From the NCBI GenBank assembly GCA_009840305.1, contig VXNY01000031.1, positions 62,001-126,000 of the forward strand: a stretch of DNA of 64,000 bases. Reading direction: 5' to 3'. This DNA comes from Gammaproteobacteria bacterium (GTDB taxonomy: Bacteria; Pseudomonadota; Gammaproteobacteria; Pseudomonadales; Azotimanducaceae). The notes under the pieces are model-generated. The model was not told where the DNA came from. It saw only the letters and a list, made by a program, of their open reading frames with translations, and made no database searches. Positions 19,164 to 27,649 of the stretch are shown here, in pieces; position 1 is the stretch's first letter; every line of letters starts with the position of its first letter. Made by a program: the position numbers and the translations under genes.

Positions 19164-20830
19164 GAAAACTCTTCGTCGTTGCGATACTCGTCGCTACGAT
19201 CCCAGCTTTCGCGGAGGTCACCACAACACTTAGTCGAAATGAAATTTCGGAGATCGAACGGGTGTGGCTGACCATTCGATTGGAGGGTGTACCACCACGA
19301 GAAGAGCCGGACTTTTCAGCGTTGAACGACGACTTTGACATTCTCAGCCAAAGTAGTGAGAGGGCTTCCCGACTCGAAAACAACCAGTACACTTCTTCCA
19401 AGACATGGACGTTAGCACTAAAGCCAAAACGAGTTGCGGAGCTCAAGATTCCGTCTTTTGAGATTAGTACGTATACCACGGAAGAACTAACTTTAAACGT
19501 CATACCCGTATCTGACGAACTAAAAGAAAAATTGGACCAAGAAGTATTCTGGATTACGAAAGTCGACCGTCAAGAACAATATGTACACGGCGGTATCCAT
19601 GTGGTACGAAAACTGTATTACTCAAATAATGTCATCTTGGCGCGCATGAGTCGTCGCGGACTACCAGCACCTACGGACATTGACAATGCACACATCGTAG
19701 ATCTTGGCATTCAATCCCCTGATTGGGTTCCACGTAACGGTCGTACTTATCGCGTACACACGCAAGAGTTTGTTATTTTCGCAGAAAAGAGTGGTTCGCT
19801 TTCGTTACCGCGAACTTCAGTTACTGTGAACATAACCTTCGACAATCGAAGTGTGGCTAGAGTAGTTCACACCGATTCACACGAACTGACAATCCTACCG
19901 CGACCCGAAGAATATCCGGCTGACGTTCCTTGGCTACCCGCTACCAATGTTGTAATCACTGATGACCTTGGACAACTTGACCTATCGGACTTAGTTGTTG
20001 GAGACAGTTTTTCTCGCCTAATAACGATTGAAGCCTTAGAAAGTTTCAGCACCGGCATCCCTCAGATTGAGGTCGAATTACCTGAAGGAATGCGATCGTA
20101 CCCAACGACTCCAGACTTTCGCAACGAAATTTTGGGCAACAAAATTATTGGTTCAAGAACCGATGAACAAGCCTATGTCGTTACGCAAACTGGGGAGTTG
20201 CAAATTCCCGATGCCGAATTAGTTTGGTGGAATACTAATACTAAACAAGTTGAAAGGTCGATCATTCCGGGTCGTACCTTTTTTGTTGGAGCAGCTTCTG
20301 GGACCAATGCGGCAACCAATAACAACAGCATTGAAGGAAGTACACCTCCTCGGGTACAGGGTGCATCCAGTCTTGAGGGTACAGAAGTAATTGTCCACAA
20401 AATCCCGCGCTACATGATCGTTCTCGTAATTGCTGCCATCGCTAGTTGGATAATCATGATCGGCGTGGTAGGTGTGCGGGCTATGACACAGGACAGACGA
20501 CACAAACGCGCAATCACAAAGTCGGATGAAGATGTCAATCTCGAGACGTTATTGAAAAGTAATTCCAATCGAGATGTTAAAGAAGGAATGTTGCGTTGGT
20601 TGACGGGGAAACTAAACATTTCTCGGGTAGCAGCCATTCTGCTACTTCAAGAACATCCTACTACTCACGCAGCGTTGCGCACCGTCAATGACCAGCAATA
20701 TGGTACCTCTAGCGAAAGGTCCGAGCTTGATCGTAATAAAATCAAACGCGCGCTACGAGAGATCGAACGGGAAGTTCAACAAAAACGTGCGCACACGACG
20801 ACGTTCTGGCAGTTCTATCAGCCGACGTAA
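19157..20830 (+). CDS. batD: BatD-type protein (oxygen tolerance family)
   Basis: The 557-residue precursor starts at the ATG at 19157, which overlaps the previous gene by 7 bp. It has a signal peptide (residues 1-19, ...TIPAFA/EV) and repeated beta-sandwich domains such as TLSRNEISEIERVWLTIRLEG and FDILSQSSERASRLENNQ (family hallmark). One transmembrane helix lies near residues 420-442 (YMIVLVIAAIASWIIMIGVV), followed by a cytoplasmic helical tail of about 110 residues. It is the last gene of the MoxR operon. In other bacteria BatD anchors the Bat complex with its large periplasmic part. No enzyme motif was seen. Confidence 0.88.
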   Translation: MVRKLFVVAILVATIPAFAEVTTTLSRNEISEIERVWLTIRLEGVPPREEPDFSALNDDFDILSQSSERASRLENNQYTSSKTWTLALKPKRVAELKIPSFEISTYTTEELTLNVIPVSDELKEKLDQEVFWITKVDRQEQYVHGGIHVVRKLYYSNNVILARMSRRGLPAPTDIDNAHIVDLGIQSPDWVPRNGRTYRVHTQEFVIFAEKSGSLSLPRTSVTVNITFDNRSVARVVHTDSHELTILPRPEEYPADVPWLPATNVVITDDLGQLDLSDLVVGDSFSRLITIEALESFSTGIPQIEVELPEGMRSYPTTPDFRNEILGNKIIGSRTDEQAYVVTQTGELQIPDAELVWWNTNTKQVERSIIPGRTFFVGAASGTNAATNNNSIEGSTPPRVQGASSLEGTEVIVHKIPRYMIVLVIAAIASWIIMIGVVGVRAMTQDRRHKRAITKSDEDVNLETLLKSNSNRDVKEGMLRWLTGKLNISRVAAILLLQEHPTTHAALRTVNDQQYGTSSERSELDRNKIKRALREIEREVQQKRAHTTTFWQFYQPT

Positions 20831-20907
20831 ACAGATCGCATCGCATCAGCGTTGTGCTGGAGCTTGAGTTTAGTTCGTGTGTGTTAGAAAAAACATTTAG
20901 CTCTCCC

Positions 20908-21702
20908 ATGGCAAAAAAACGACAGGTAATGAAAAAGGCTGACTACGAGAAAGAGCTACGACACTTACAAGATGAGTTGTCGATCATGTTAGAGTGGATT
21001 ATCAATACCAATCAAAAGTACGTAGTTATTTTTGAAGGTCGTGATGCTGCGGGTAAAGGTGGCGTGATCAAAAGGATAACACAATATCTCAATCCGAGAA
21101 ACGCGCGTATTGCTGCCCTTCCGGTACCGACCGAACGCGAAAAAACACAGTGGTACTTTCAGCGCTATGTGAATCATTTACCTGCCAGTGGTGAATTAGT
21201 GCTGTTTGATCGTAGTTGGTACAACCGCGCGTTGGTGGAACGCGTAATGGGCTACTGTACCGAAATGGAGTACGAAGAGTTTATGGTCTCCTGTCCCGAG
21301 TTTGAACACATGCTCATTCGCTCTGGTATCCACGTTATCAAGTATTGGTTCTCGGTCTCGGACGATGTACAGGAAGAAAGATTCAAACGAAGACTAGAAC
21401 AACCGAAACGTCGTTGGAAATTAAGCCCTATGGACTTAGCGTCGCGAATGCTTTGGGTCGAATATTCAAGAGCAAAAGATGACATGTTAGCGCGAACACA
21501 TACAACACAGTCGCCTTGGTTTGTCGTGGACGGAGATGTGAAAAGGCACGCGCGATTGAACTGCATTCATCACTTGCTCAGTATCATTCCGTACGAATGG
21601 GTAGATCAACGAGTCGTTAAATTATCCTTGCGCCCGCAGAATCCAGAGTATGAACGGCCCCCGTTTGAATCCCAAAATCATATTCCAACGCGATATCCGT
21701 AA
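20908..21702 (+). CDS. ppk2: Polyphosphate kinase 2 (PPK2 family)
   Basis: PPK2 enzymes transfer phosphate between polyphosphate and nucleotides. I start at the ATG at 20908 (MAKKRQVMKKADYEKEL, 264 residues); the open frame extends upstream but without family sequence. The motifs are the Walker A-like FEGRDAAGKGGVIKRI, the arginine-rich RYVNHLPASGELVLFDRSWYNRALVERVMGY and the lid region QEERFKRRLEQPKRRWKLSP. The length and single domain fit a one-domain (class I-like) PPK2; whether it makes GTP/ATP from NDP or works on NMPs cannot be decided. It is monocistronic with a hairpin right at its stop codon. Confidence 0.93.
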   Translation: MAKKRQVMKKADYEKELRHLQDELSIMLEWIINTNQKYVVIFEGRDAAGKGGVIKRITQYLNPRNARIAALPVPTEREKTQWYFQRYVNHLPASGELVLFDRSWYNRALVERVMGYCTEMEYEEFMVSCPEFEHMLIRSGIHVIKYWFSVSDDVQEERFKRRLEQPKRRWKLSPMDLASRMLWVEYSRAKDDMLARTHTTQSPWFVVDGDVKRHARLNCIHHLLSIIPYEWVDQRVVKLSLRPQNPEYERPPFESQNHIPTRYP

Positions 21703-21724
21703 AACTGTTTAAATCGGTTTTACG
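21698..21724 (+). terminator. Hairpin at the ppk2 stop codon
   Basis: CGTAAAAC (21698-21705) pairs perfectly with GTTTTACG (21717-21724), extended by TG/CG pairing around a 7-base loop. The stem includes the ppk2 stop codon. There is no run of T after it, so it is either a weak terminator or an mRNA-protecting hairpin. Confidence 0.35.
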
Positions 21725-21769
21725 CAATCGATTTCAATCTTAGACAAAAGGAGCGATAAGCACTTCTAC

Positions 21770-22321
21770 ATGGATCCTATAGCAGCGAACATTGAACAAA
21801 TTCTTCAGCAAGTGGAGGAAGATTACACTCGCGAAGGCTTAATCGACACACCGCGGCGTGCAGCGGATGCGCTCCGGTTCATGACTCAAGGTTACAAAGT
21901 CAATGTAGAAACTGTCGTAAGCAACGCCCTGTTTGAATCGGATTTGGAAGAGATTATCCTAGTGAAAGACATTGAACTCTACTCATTGTGCGAACACCAT
22001 ATCATGCCCTTCATAGGAAAGTGCCACGTCGGTTACTTACCTCAGGGTAAAGTACTTGGGATATCTAAGATTGCCCGTATCGTAGACTTGTACGCGCGCC
22101 GCTTGCAGATCCAAGAACGATTAACACAACAGATTGCCAACGCAGTCTATGAAGTAACGTCCGCAAGTGGCGTGGGAGTAATAATCGAGGCACAACATCT
22201 TTGCATGGCGATGCGAGGCGTTCAAAAACAACACTCCTCGATGAAGACTTCGGTTTTATTAGGGACTTTCAGGGACGCTCCGGACACGCGAGCTGAATTT
22301 CTACACTTAGTCGACCAGTGA
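21770..22321 (+). CDS. folE: GTP cyclohydrolase I
   Basis: Converts GTP to dihydroneopterin triphosphate, the first step of tetrahydrofolate and tetrahydrobiopterin synthesis. The 183-residue protein has the TPRRAADAL helix (residues 27-35) and the zinc site Cys74-Glu-His76-His77 (LCEHHIMPF). The core [37 protein letters not shown] and the second zinc cysteine in [12 protein letters not shown] complete it. The only ribosome site seen, AAGGAG, is 16 bases before the ATG, farther than usual. The phenylalanine hydroxylase at 35889-36764 would need a reduced pterin made along this route. Confidence 0.96.
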   Translation: MDPIAANIEQILQQVEEDYTREGLIDTPRRAADALRFMTQGYKVNVETVVSNALFESDLEEIILVKDIELYSLCEHHIMPFIGKCHVGYLPQGKVLGISKIARIVDLYARRLQIQERLTQQIANAVYEVTSASGVGVIIEAQHLCMAMRGVQKQHSSMKTSVLLGTFRDAPDTRAEFLHLVDQ

Positions 22322-22326
22322 TCTAA

Positions 22327-25017
22327 TTAGTGCTCCAAGTCTACCTTTAGCCCTCGATTCACAACATCACTCAGATCTTTCGACTGCATCGTGCCGGCAA
22401 TCGAACGGAGTGCGTCTTGCATTAACACCTGTCGTTTGGAGCCAAACCGGTTCCATCGAGTAAGAACAGTCGCCAGTCTTGCCGAAAGTTGCGGATTCGT
22501 CGTTTCCAACTCAACAATCTTCTCAGCAAGATATTGATACCCCTCCCCGCTTAGATTGTGGAAGTTCTTGTAGTTTGAAGTGAACGCTCCGTATACGCTA
22601 CGCACTCTATTCGGATTAGTCTTGTTGAATGCTTCATGTTTCTCTAATTTTTTCACCCTGTCGATCGCGCCCGGCAGTGTGCACATGATTTGGCACGAGA
22701 ACCAATTATTCACGACGAATGCTTCGTGCTCGAAACGCGAGTAAAACTCATCGATCACTTCCTGCTTGGTGACCCGAACCTCGTTCGGAAGTTCGAGCAA
22801 TTGAACAAAATTTGCCAAGCGATCAGTCAAGTTGTCTGCGCTCGTGAAGTTATCTCGAAGCAAGTTTCCAATTGACTGCGGATGCTTCTTACCCATTCCC
22901 CGGCGCAAGTAAGCAAGTGCAGCGTGCCTAGTGGTGCGACGATTAACAGCTTCTCGAGTTGTTTCATAGGACGATTCCGCGGGATGTTGGACGTATAGAT
23001 CCTCCCACAGTTGTAACAATTCATCTGCCAGAAACTGCGATAGTTCGTCTCTATTCTCAACGCTCTCATCAAAGTCCGCACCGGGATTTGCATCCAATAC
23101 ATTGAATACGGAGGGCGGTTGGAGCATCGCATTGAGCAACGACTTCCGTTCACTACCACTGTCACAATCCTGTATTTGCTCGATTAAACACTTCGTTAGC
23201 TCAGCTACTCGTTCGAGTTCAACACTACGGTTCAAAATGAAGCGACCATAAATCGATCGCATTGCATTCCACTTTGTGAAGCCATCACTGTCGCGAGCAG
23301 CAAGCATCTCTAGTTGATCGATAGATTGTGGGTAGTCAACATATACGGGAGCTGAAAAGCCACGTAAAAAGCTTACCGTTGCACCTTCTGGTACGCCCTG
23401 AAACTCAATCGAATCTTTGGTGTTTTTCAAGTGCACGATCAGTGTACCATCTTCGTTCGGATTCTCTACATGCATATCTGATCGACAACCGATGTCGTAC
23501 CCATTCTGCTTGCCAGTCCGGCCAAGCACTTCTCGTCCCTTAGAGTCAATCAATCCAATCGCTAGAGGTATGTGAAAGGGCTCTTTGTTGGGTTGATTCG
23601 GAGTTGGTTCACAACGTTGAGCGATATCCAACTTCATAGATCCGTCATCTTGAGATTCAGATACTGTTAGTCTAGGAGTACCCGCTTGAACGTACCATCG
23701 GAAAAACTGCGACAGGTCCAGTCCCGATGCATCGCTTACCGCTCGTGCGAAGTCTTCGATGGTCACTGCCTGACCGTCGTGCCGATCAAAGTAAAGGTCT
23801 GTAGACTTTCGCCACCTGTCTTTTCCGGCCATCGTATGCATCATCCGTAGAACTTCGGCACCTTTCTGGTATATGGTCGCCGTATAGAAATTTGTAATCG
23901 CTGTATAGCGATCAGGACGCACGGGGTGTGCTAATGCGCTAGCATCTTCTGGGAATTGTGCCGCTTGCAAACCCGCGACAGTTTGAATTCGTTTCGCGGT
24001 TGCACCCACTGTCGATTCACTAAACTGCGTGTCCCGAAATACTGTAAAACCTTCCTTCAGACTCAATTGAAACCAATCTCGACAAGTCACACGATTCCCA
24101 CTCCAGTTGTGGAAATATTCGTGTGCGATGATCCCCTCAATGCGTTCATATGCGCCATCTGTCGTCGTATCAGGGTCCGCTAACAAAGCACTAGCATTGA
24201 ATATGTTTAAACCCTTGTTCTCCATCGCCCCAAAGTTGAAATCGTCTACAGCAACAATCATGAAGCGATCCAAGTCGTATTCGCGACCATAAGCTTCTTC
24301 ATCCCACCTCATCGAGCGTTTCAAGCAATCCATCGCCCATACACATCGATCTTTATATTTGTGTTCGGTGTAGATGGTTAAGCGAACTGTTCGACCGGAG
24401 CAAGTTATAAATTCGTCCTCCAATGCAGCGAGATTTCCTGCTACGAGTGCGAATAAATAGCTGGGTTTGCGAAATGGATCGTGCCAAGTGGCTGCGTGGC
24501 GACCGTCCGACAAATCCTCCTCGTGGATCAAGTTTCCGTTCGACAAAAGGTTTGGGAATTTTGACTTGTCGGCTTCGATTGTGGTAGTGAAAATACTTGA
24601 CACATCCGGCCGATCAGGATAGTAAGTCATGCGCCGAAAACTTTCCGCCTCACACTGAGTGCAGAATAAGTTCGAGGACTTGTACAGCCCCTCTAACGTA
24701 GTGTTGGTCTCCGGATGAATCTTTGTAGTAATGGAGAGCGTAAACGTCTCCGGTACATCAAAAATAGTCAGTCCTTCTGCATCGACGGAATACTCGTTGT
24801 TTGACAGTTGACGTCCATCAACTGCTATACTTTCTAATTCAAGGTGTTCGCCATCTAAGCGAATCGAGTTGGAAGTTGCACCGTCGATTTCAAACCTCAG
24901 GTCTGAATCAACGAACGAGCCATCGTCAAATAAACGATACTTAAGCTTAGTCTCATTCATTCGCCAACCGTAGGGTTGATATTCCGACAATCTAATTACT
25001 TTTTGGTCAGTTCTCAA
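22327..25017 (-). CDS. pepN: Aminopeptidase N (M1 family)
   Basis: A cytoplasmic zinc metallopeptidase that removes N-terminal residues from peptides. From the TTG at 25017 (GGAG 8 bases upstream) the protein has 896 residues; the longer frame from 25086 adds no conserved sequence. The zinc site is His299-Glu300-x-x-His303 (HEYFH) with Glu322 (LKEGFTVF), almost the same numbering as E. coli PepN. The exopeptidase motif GAMENKGLNIFN lies just upstream. N-terminal beta domain, catalytic domain, small beta domain and C-terminal helical superhelix are all present. Convergent with folE, with only 5 bp between stops. Confidence 0.96.
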   Translation of the reverse strand: MRTDQKVIRLSEYQPYGWRMNETKLKYRLFDDGSFVDSDLRFEIDGATSNSIRLDGEHLELESIAVDGRQLSNNEYSVDAEGLTIFDVPETFTLSITTKIHPETNTTLEGLYKSSNLFCTQCEAESFRRMTYYPDRPDVSSIFTTTIEADKSKFPNLLSNGNLIHEEDLSDGRHAATWHDPFRKPSYLFALVAGNLAALEDEFITCSGRTVRLTIYTEHKYKDRCVWAMDCLKRSMRWDEEAYGREYDLDRFMIVAVDDFNFGAMENKGLNIFNASALLADPDTTTDGAYERIEGIIAHEYFHNWSGNRVTCRDWFQLSLKEGFTVFRDTQFSESTVGATAKRIQTVAGLQAAQFPEDASALAHPVRPDRYTAITNFYTATIYQKGAEVLRMMHTMAGKDRWRKSTDLYFDRHDGQAVTIEDFARAVSDASGLDLSQFFRWYVQAGTPRLTVSESQDDGSMKLDIAQRCEPTPNQPNKEPFHIPLAIGLIDSKGREVLGRTGKQNGYDIGCRSDMHVENPNEDGTLIVHLKNTKDSIEFQGVPEGATVSFLRGFSAPVYVDYPQSIDQLEMLAARDSDGFTKWNAMRSIYGRFILNRSVELERVAELTKCLIEQIQDCDSGSERKSLLNAMLQPPSVFNVLDANPGADFDESVENRDELSQFLADELLQLWEDLYVQHPAESSYETTREAVNRRTTRHAALAYLRRGMGKKHPQSIGNLLRDNFTSADNLTDRLANFVQLLELPNEVRVTKQEVIDEFYSRFEHEAFVVNNWFSCQIMCTLPGAIDRVKKLEKHEAFNKTNPNRVRSVYGAFTSNYKNFHNLSGEGYQYLAEKIVELETTNPQLSARLATVLTRWNRFGSKRQVLMQDALRSIAGTMQSKDLSDVVNRGLKVDLEH

Positions 25018-25343
25018 TGAAATGTCTCCGTGTCTTCGTTGCAACAAAAAGAGTGTGCGAACCTGCCTCTTTTGCTTCACGCACACTCAAACGAGATTTT
25101 AAGAATTTAGGTGCGAATACAGATTAGTTGAGTATGAAGAGAAACAATCTAAACAATGCTTGTCCATTAAAAAATTGCTAATGCACTTGACTGGCAAACC
25201 ACTAAGTTGTTACACGAAGATCGACATTATCGAGAAAATTTTTTTAATGAAAATTTTTGTTGGAACGAGCTTTCTCGCATCTTCGAAATGACAATCCAAT
25301 TGGAACTGTACCCGATTTTTCGATTTGTTTGTAATATGCGCGC
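25018..25343. other. Divergent intergenic region between pepN and the Gfo/Idh/MocA gene
   Basis: 326 AT-rich bases between two divergent starts. It must hold promoters for both genes, but I see no clear -35/-10 pair, no operator repeat and no credible short gene. A run of A/T bases around 25235-25260 is the only visible compositional feature. Confidence 0.5.
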
Positions 25344-26480
25344 ATGAAAGTTGGAATTTGTGGACTCGGCGATAGGTTGGGATACCTAGCAAAAGTTTTT
25401 ACCGAAACGATTCCAAACTTCGACATTGTTTGCTATGCAGATCCCGAGCCGACTGGTTTTCGACGCATGGACGAGAAACTTGTTCGTCGGTTACGAGGAT
25501 TCAAGGATCTCGAGACGATGTTAGCGAAGGAACGTGTCGATTTGATAATGATTGGCTCACCAAACGTGTTTCATTGTGACCAGTTATGTCAAGTGTTAGA
25601 GGCCAAAGTAAAGATCTTTTGTGAAAAACCGGTCGTCATATCGGAAGACGAGACTTTAAGACTATTAGGTGAACTTAGCAAAGTAGGTACGGATCAAATC
25701 ATGGTTGGACTCGTCTTACGCTACGCTCCGTTATATCAAGATCTTGAAAGACTCACTCGACAAGGAATCTTTGGAGATATCATCAGCATCGAAGCTGCAG
25801 AACACATACCTCCAGTTCATGGTGCATTTTTCTTTCGAGATTGGCGACGTAAGACGAAATTTAGTGGTGGTTTTCTATTGGAGAAGTGTTGCCACGATCT
25901 GGATCTATACGCTGGATTAGTTAAATCACGTCCGCGTCGAGTTGTGAGTTTTGGGGGAAATTCCTTCTTTACTCAGCGTCATCAACATCTTGCAGAGGAA
26001 CTGACTTACCAACGGTGGCCTGCACAATGGCAAAGTACAGAGAGCTCGTTTTCCGGTGATGCGGATATAGTCGACCACCAAGTCGCTTTGGTAGAGTACA
26101 ACAACGATGTTCGACTGTGTTTTCACACGAACGTTCACACTGCGGACTCGTTTCGACGTTTCTGCGTAATAGGATCAAATGGCATGGTGGAAGGAGATTT
26201 TGTGCGAGGCTATCTCAGGGCTCATAGTGCTGTACCACAAGAATGCATTTTCGATTCGACATATACACACGATGATCAGTCTATGCACTATGGAGCTGAA
26301 GAACAAATGGCTGTTGATGTAGCGAAACACTTAGAACACGGAACCCCTCTTCCAGTATCTGTTCTGGATGCGCTGGAGGCTGGATTGACGGCAATCAAGA
26401 TTGATGAAGCTCGACAACAAGGAAACATATTGGATCTAAATGGTCTCTGGTCTCGGTTTGACGAAGCAATTGCCTCGTAA
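25344..26480 (+). CDS. Gfo/Idh/MocA family NAD(P)-dependent oxidoreductase
   Basis: A 378-residue predicted sugar or cyclitol dehydrogenase. The N-terminal Rossmann domain starts MKVGICGLGDRLGYLAK (GxGxxG-like) and has DLIMIGSPNVFHCDQ and the family signature KIFCEKPVVIS (EKP, about residues 91-95). The C-terminal alpha/beta domain contains GGFLLEKCCHDLDLYAGL, matching the catalytic H-D/xH helix of the family. It stands alone, with no sugar transporter or kinase beside it, so the substrate cannot be inferred. The ATG at 25344 begins exactly at the Rossmann strand. Full length, no anomalies. Confidence 0.9.
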   Translation: MKVGICGLGDRLGYLAKVFTETIPNFDIVCYADPEPTGFRRMDEKLVRRLRGFKDLETMLAKERVDLIMIGSPNVFHCDQLCQVLEAKVKIFCEKPVVISEDETLRLLGELSKVGTDQIMVGLVLRYAPLYQDLERLTRQGIFGDIISIEAAEHIPPVHGAFFFRDWRRKTKFSGGFLLEKCCHDLDLYAGLVKSRPRRVVSFGGNSFFTQRHQHLAEELTYQRWPAQWQSTESSFSGDADIVDHQVALVEYNNDVRLCFHTNVHTADSFRRFCVIGSNGMVEGDFVRGYLRAHSAVPQECIFDSTYTHDDQSMHYGAEEQMAVDVAKHLEHGTPLPVSVLDALEAGLTAIKIDEARQQGNILDLNGLWSRFDEAIAS

Positions 26481-26665
26481 ATCGTGAGTGTAAGTGAAGT
26501 TAACGTCTGTATAGCACTAATCAAGGAATTTCATTCGACTGAAGTTGAGTTGGTCCTTGTGGATCAACCTTCCCGTTCGATTCGACGACAGCAACTCCAG
26601 CTTGTGTGGTAAAGTACAATGGATTCGAATATGGTGAAGACTGATTTTTCTCAGGGTATCTAGTA

Positions 26666-27628
26666 GTGCAAGCTGTAGACCAAGAAGTTTTGACACAGGT
26701 TTGTCATTGGTTAAAAGAAGGACAGTCCTGTTGGCTCGCGACTGTCGTCGCAACTTATGGATCGTCCCCACGTCCCGTCGGTTCGCTCTTTACTTGTAGT
26801 AAGAAAGCACGTGTTGTCGGTTCTCTTTCTGGTGGGTGTGTGGAAGAAGATCTTGTAGAAAAATTAGTTACCGGCGAACTGGCTAGCGACAAGCCCTTCT
26901 TTATGCGATACGGTAAAACCGAAGCGGAAGCTACAAAATTTGGCCTTCCGTGTGGTGGTCAGTTGGACATAGTTGTCGAACCGTTGAACGCACTCGACAG
27001 CATACATGTGATATACAGTCAAATCAACTCAGTACTAAACCAGCGTGGTTCGGTACGCCGCACGGTGGAACTAGACACTGGAGATTCTAAAATCGTCGAA
27101 ACTTCCAAATATTCTCCGTTGGTATACGACGCAGAAAATCATCTACTTGTGCAAACGTATGGACCACGACGTCAGCTTTTCATAATTGGTACAAATATGG
27201 TGGCGCAGTATGTCGCAGAGTTTGCGCAGACTCTAGACTTTCGCGTAACGGTTGTCGACACCGATCAAACCAAGATTGACTCCTTCCCAGTCCCCGGAGT
27301 AGAAAAAGTGTGTGATTTACCTGATGACATAGTCCTCAAGCAAGCTAACGATCAGAATTCCGCTATTGTTGCGTTGTCTCACGATCCTCGTTTAGACGAT
27401 ATGGCTTTAATCGGCGCATTTGAAACACGAGCGTTTTATATCGGCGCTATGGGGTCTCAGAAAACTTCATCTGCACGGCGTGATCGGTTGCGAGCACTAG
27501 GAGTTTCAGAACGAGAGCTAACGCGATTACATGCACCTATTGGGTTCGATATTGGAAGTAAGACCCCGCCTGAAATTGCCGTTTCAATCATGGCTGAAAT
27601 CACTCAAACACAATACAATAAAAATTAG
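26666..27628 (+). CDS. XdhC/CoxI family molybdenum hydroxylase maturation protein
   Basis: XdhC proteins bind molybdenum cofactor, help sulfurate it and deliver it to xanthine dehydrogenase-type enzymes. The 320-residue protein has the N-terminal XdhC_CoxI domain (CWLATVVATYGSSPRPVGSLF and GSLSGGCVEEDLVEKL, with the conserved Cys in GGC), then the C-terminal Rossmann domain (RQLFIIGTNMVAQYVAEFA, AFYIGAMGSQKTSSARRDRL, HAPIGFDIGSKTPPEIAVSIMAE). The start is GTG at 26666, with only a weak ribosome site. No molybdenum hydroxylase genes lie nearby. A MocA-type cytidylyltransferase at 33968 and moaCDE at 56700-57895 are the related genes in the window. Confidence 0.93.
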   Translation: MQAVDQEVLTQVCHWLKEGQSCWLATVVATYGSSPRPVGSLFTCSKKARVVGSLSGGCVEEDLVEKLVTGELASDKPFFMRYGKTEAEATKFGLPCGGQLDIVVEPLNALDSIHVIYSQINSVLNQRGSVRRTVELDTGDSKIVETSKYSPLVYDAENHLLVQTYGPRRQLFIIGTNMVAQYVAEFAQTLDFRVTVVDTDQTKIDSFPVPGVEKVCDLPDDIVLKQANDQNSAIVALSHDPRLDDMALIGAFETRAFYIGAMGSQKTSSARRDRLRALGVSERELTRLHAPIGFDIGSKTPPEIAVSIMAEITQTQYNKN

Positions 27629-27649
27629 TTCGACATTCTTGGTGGGTAC

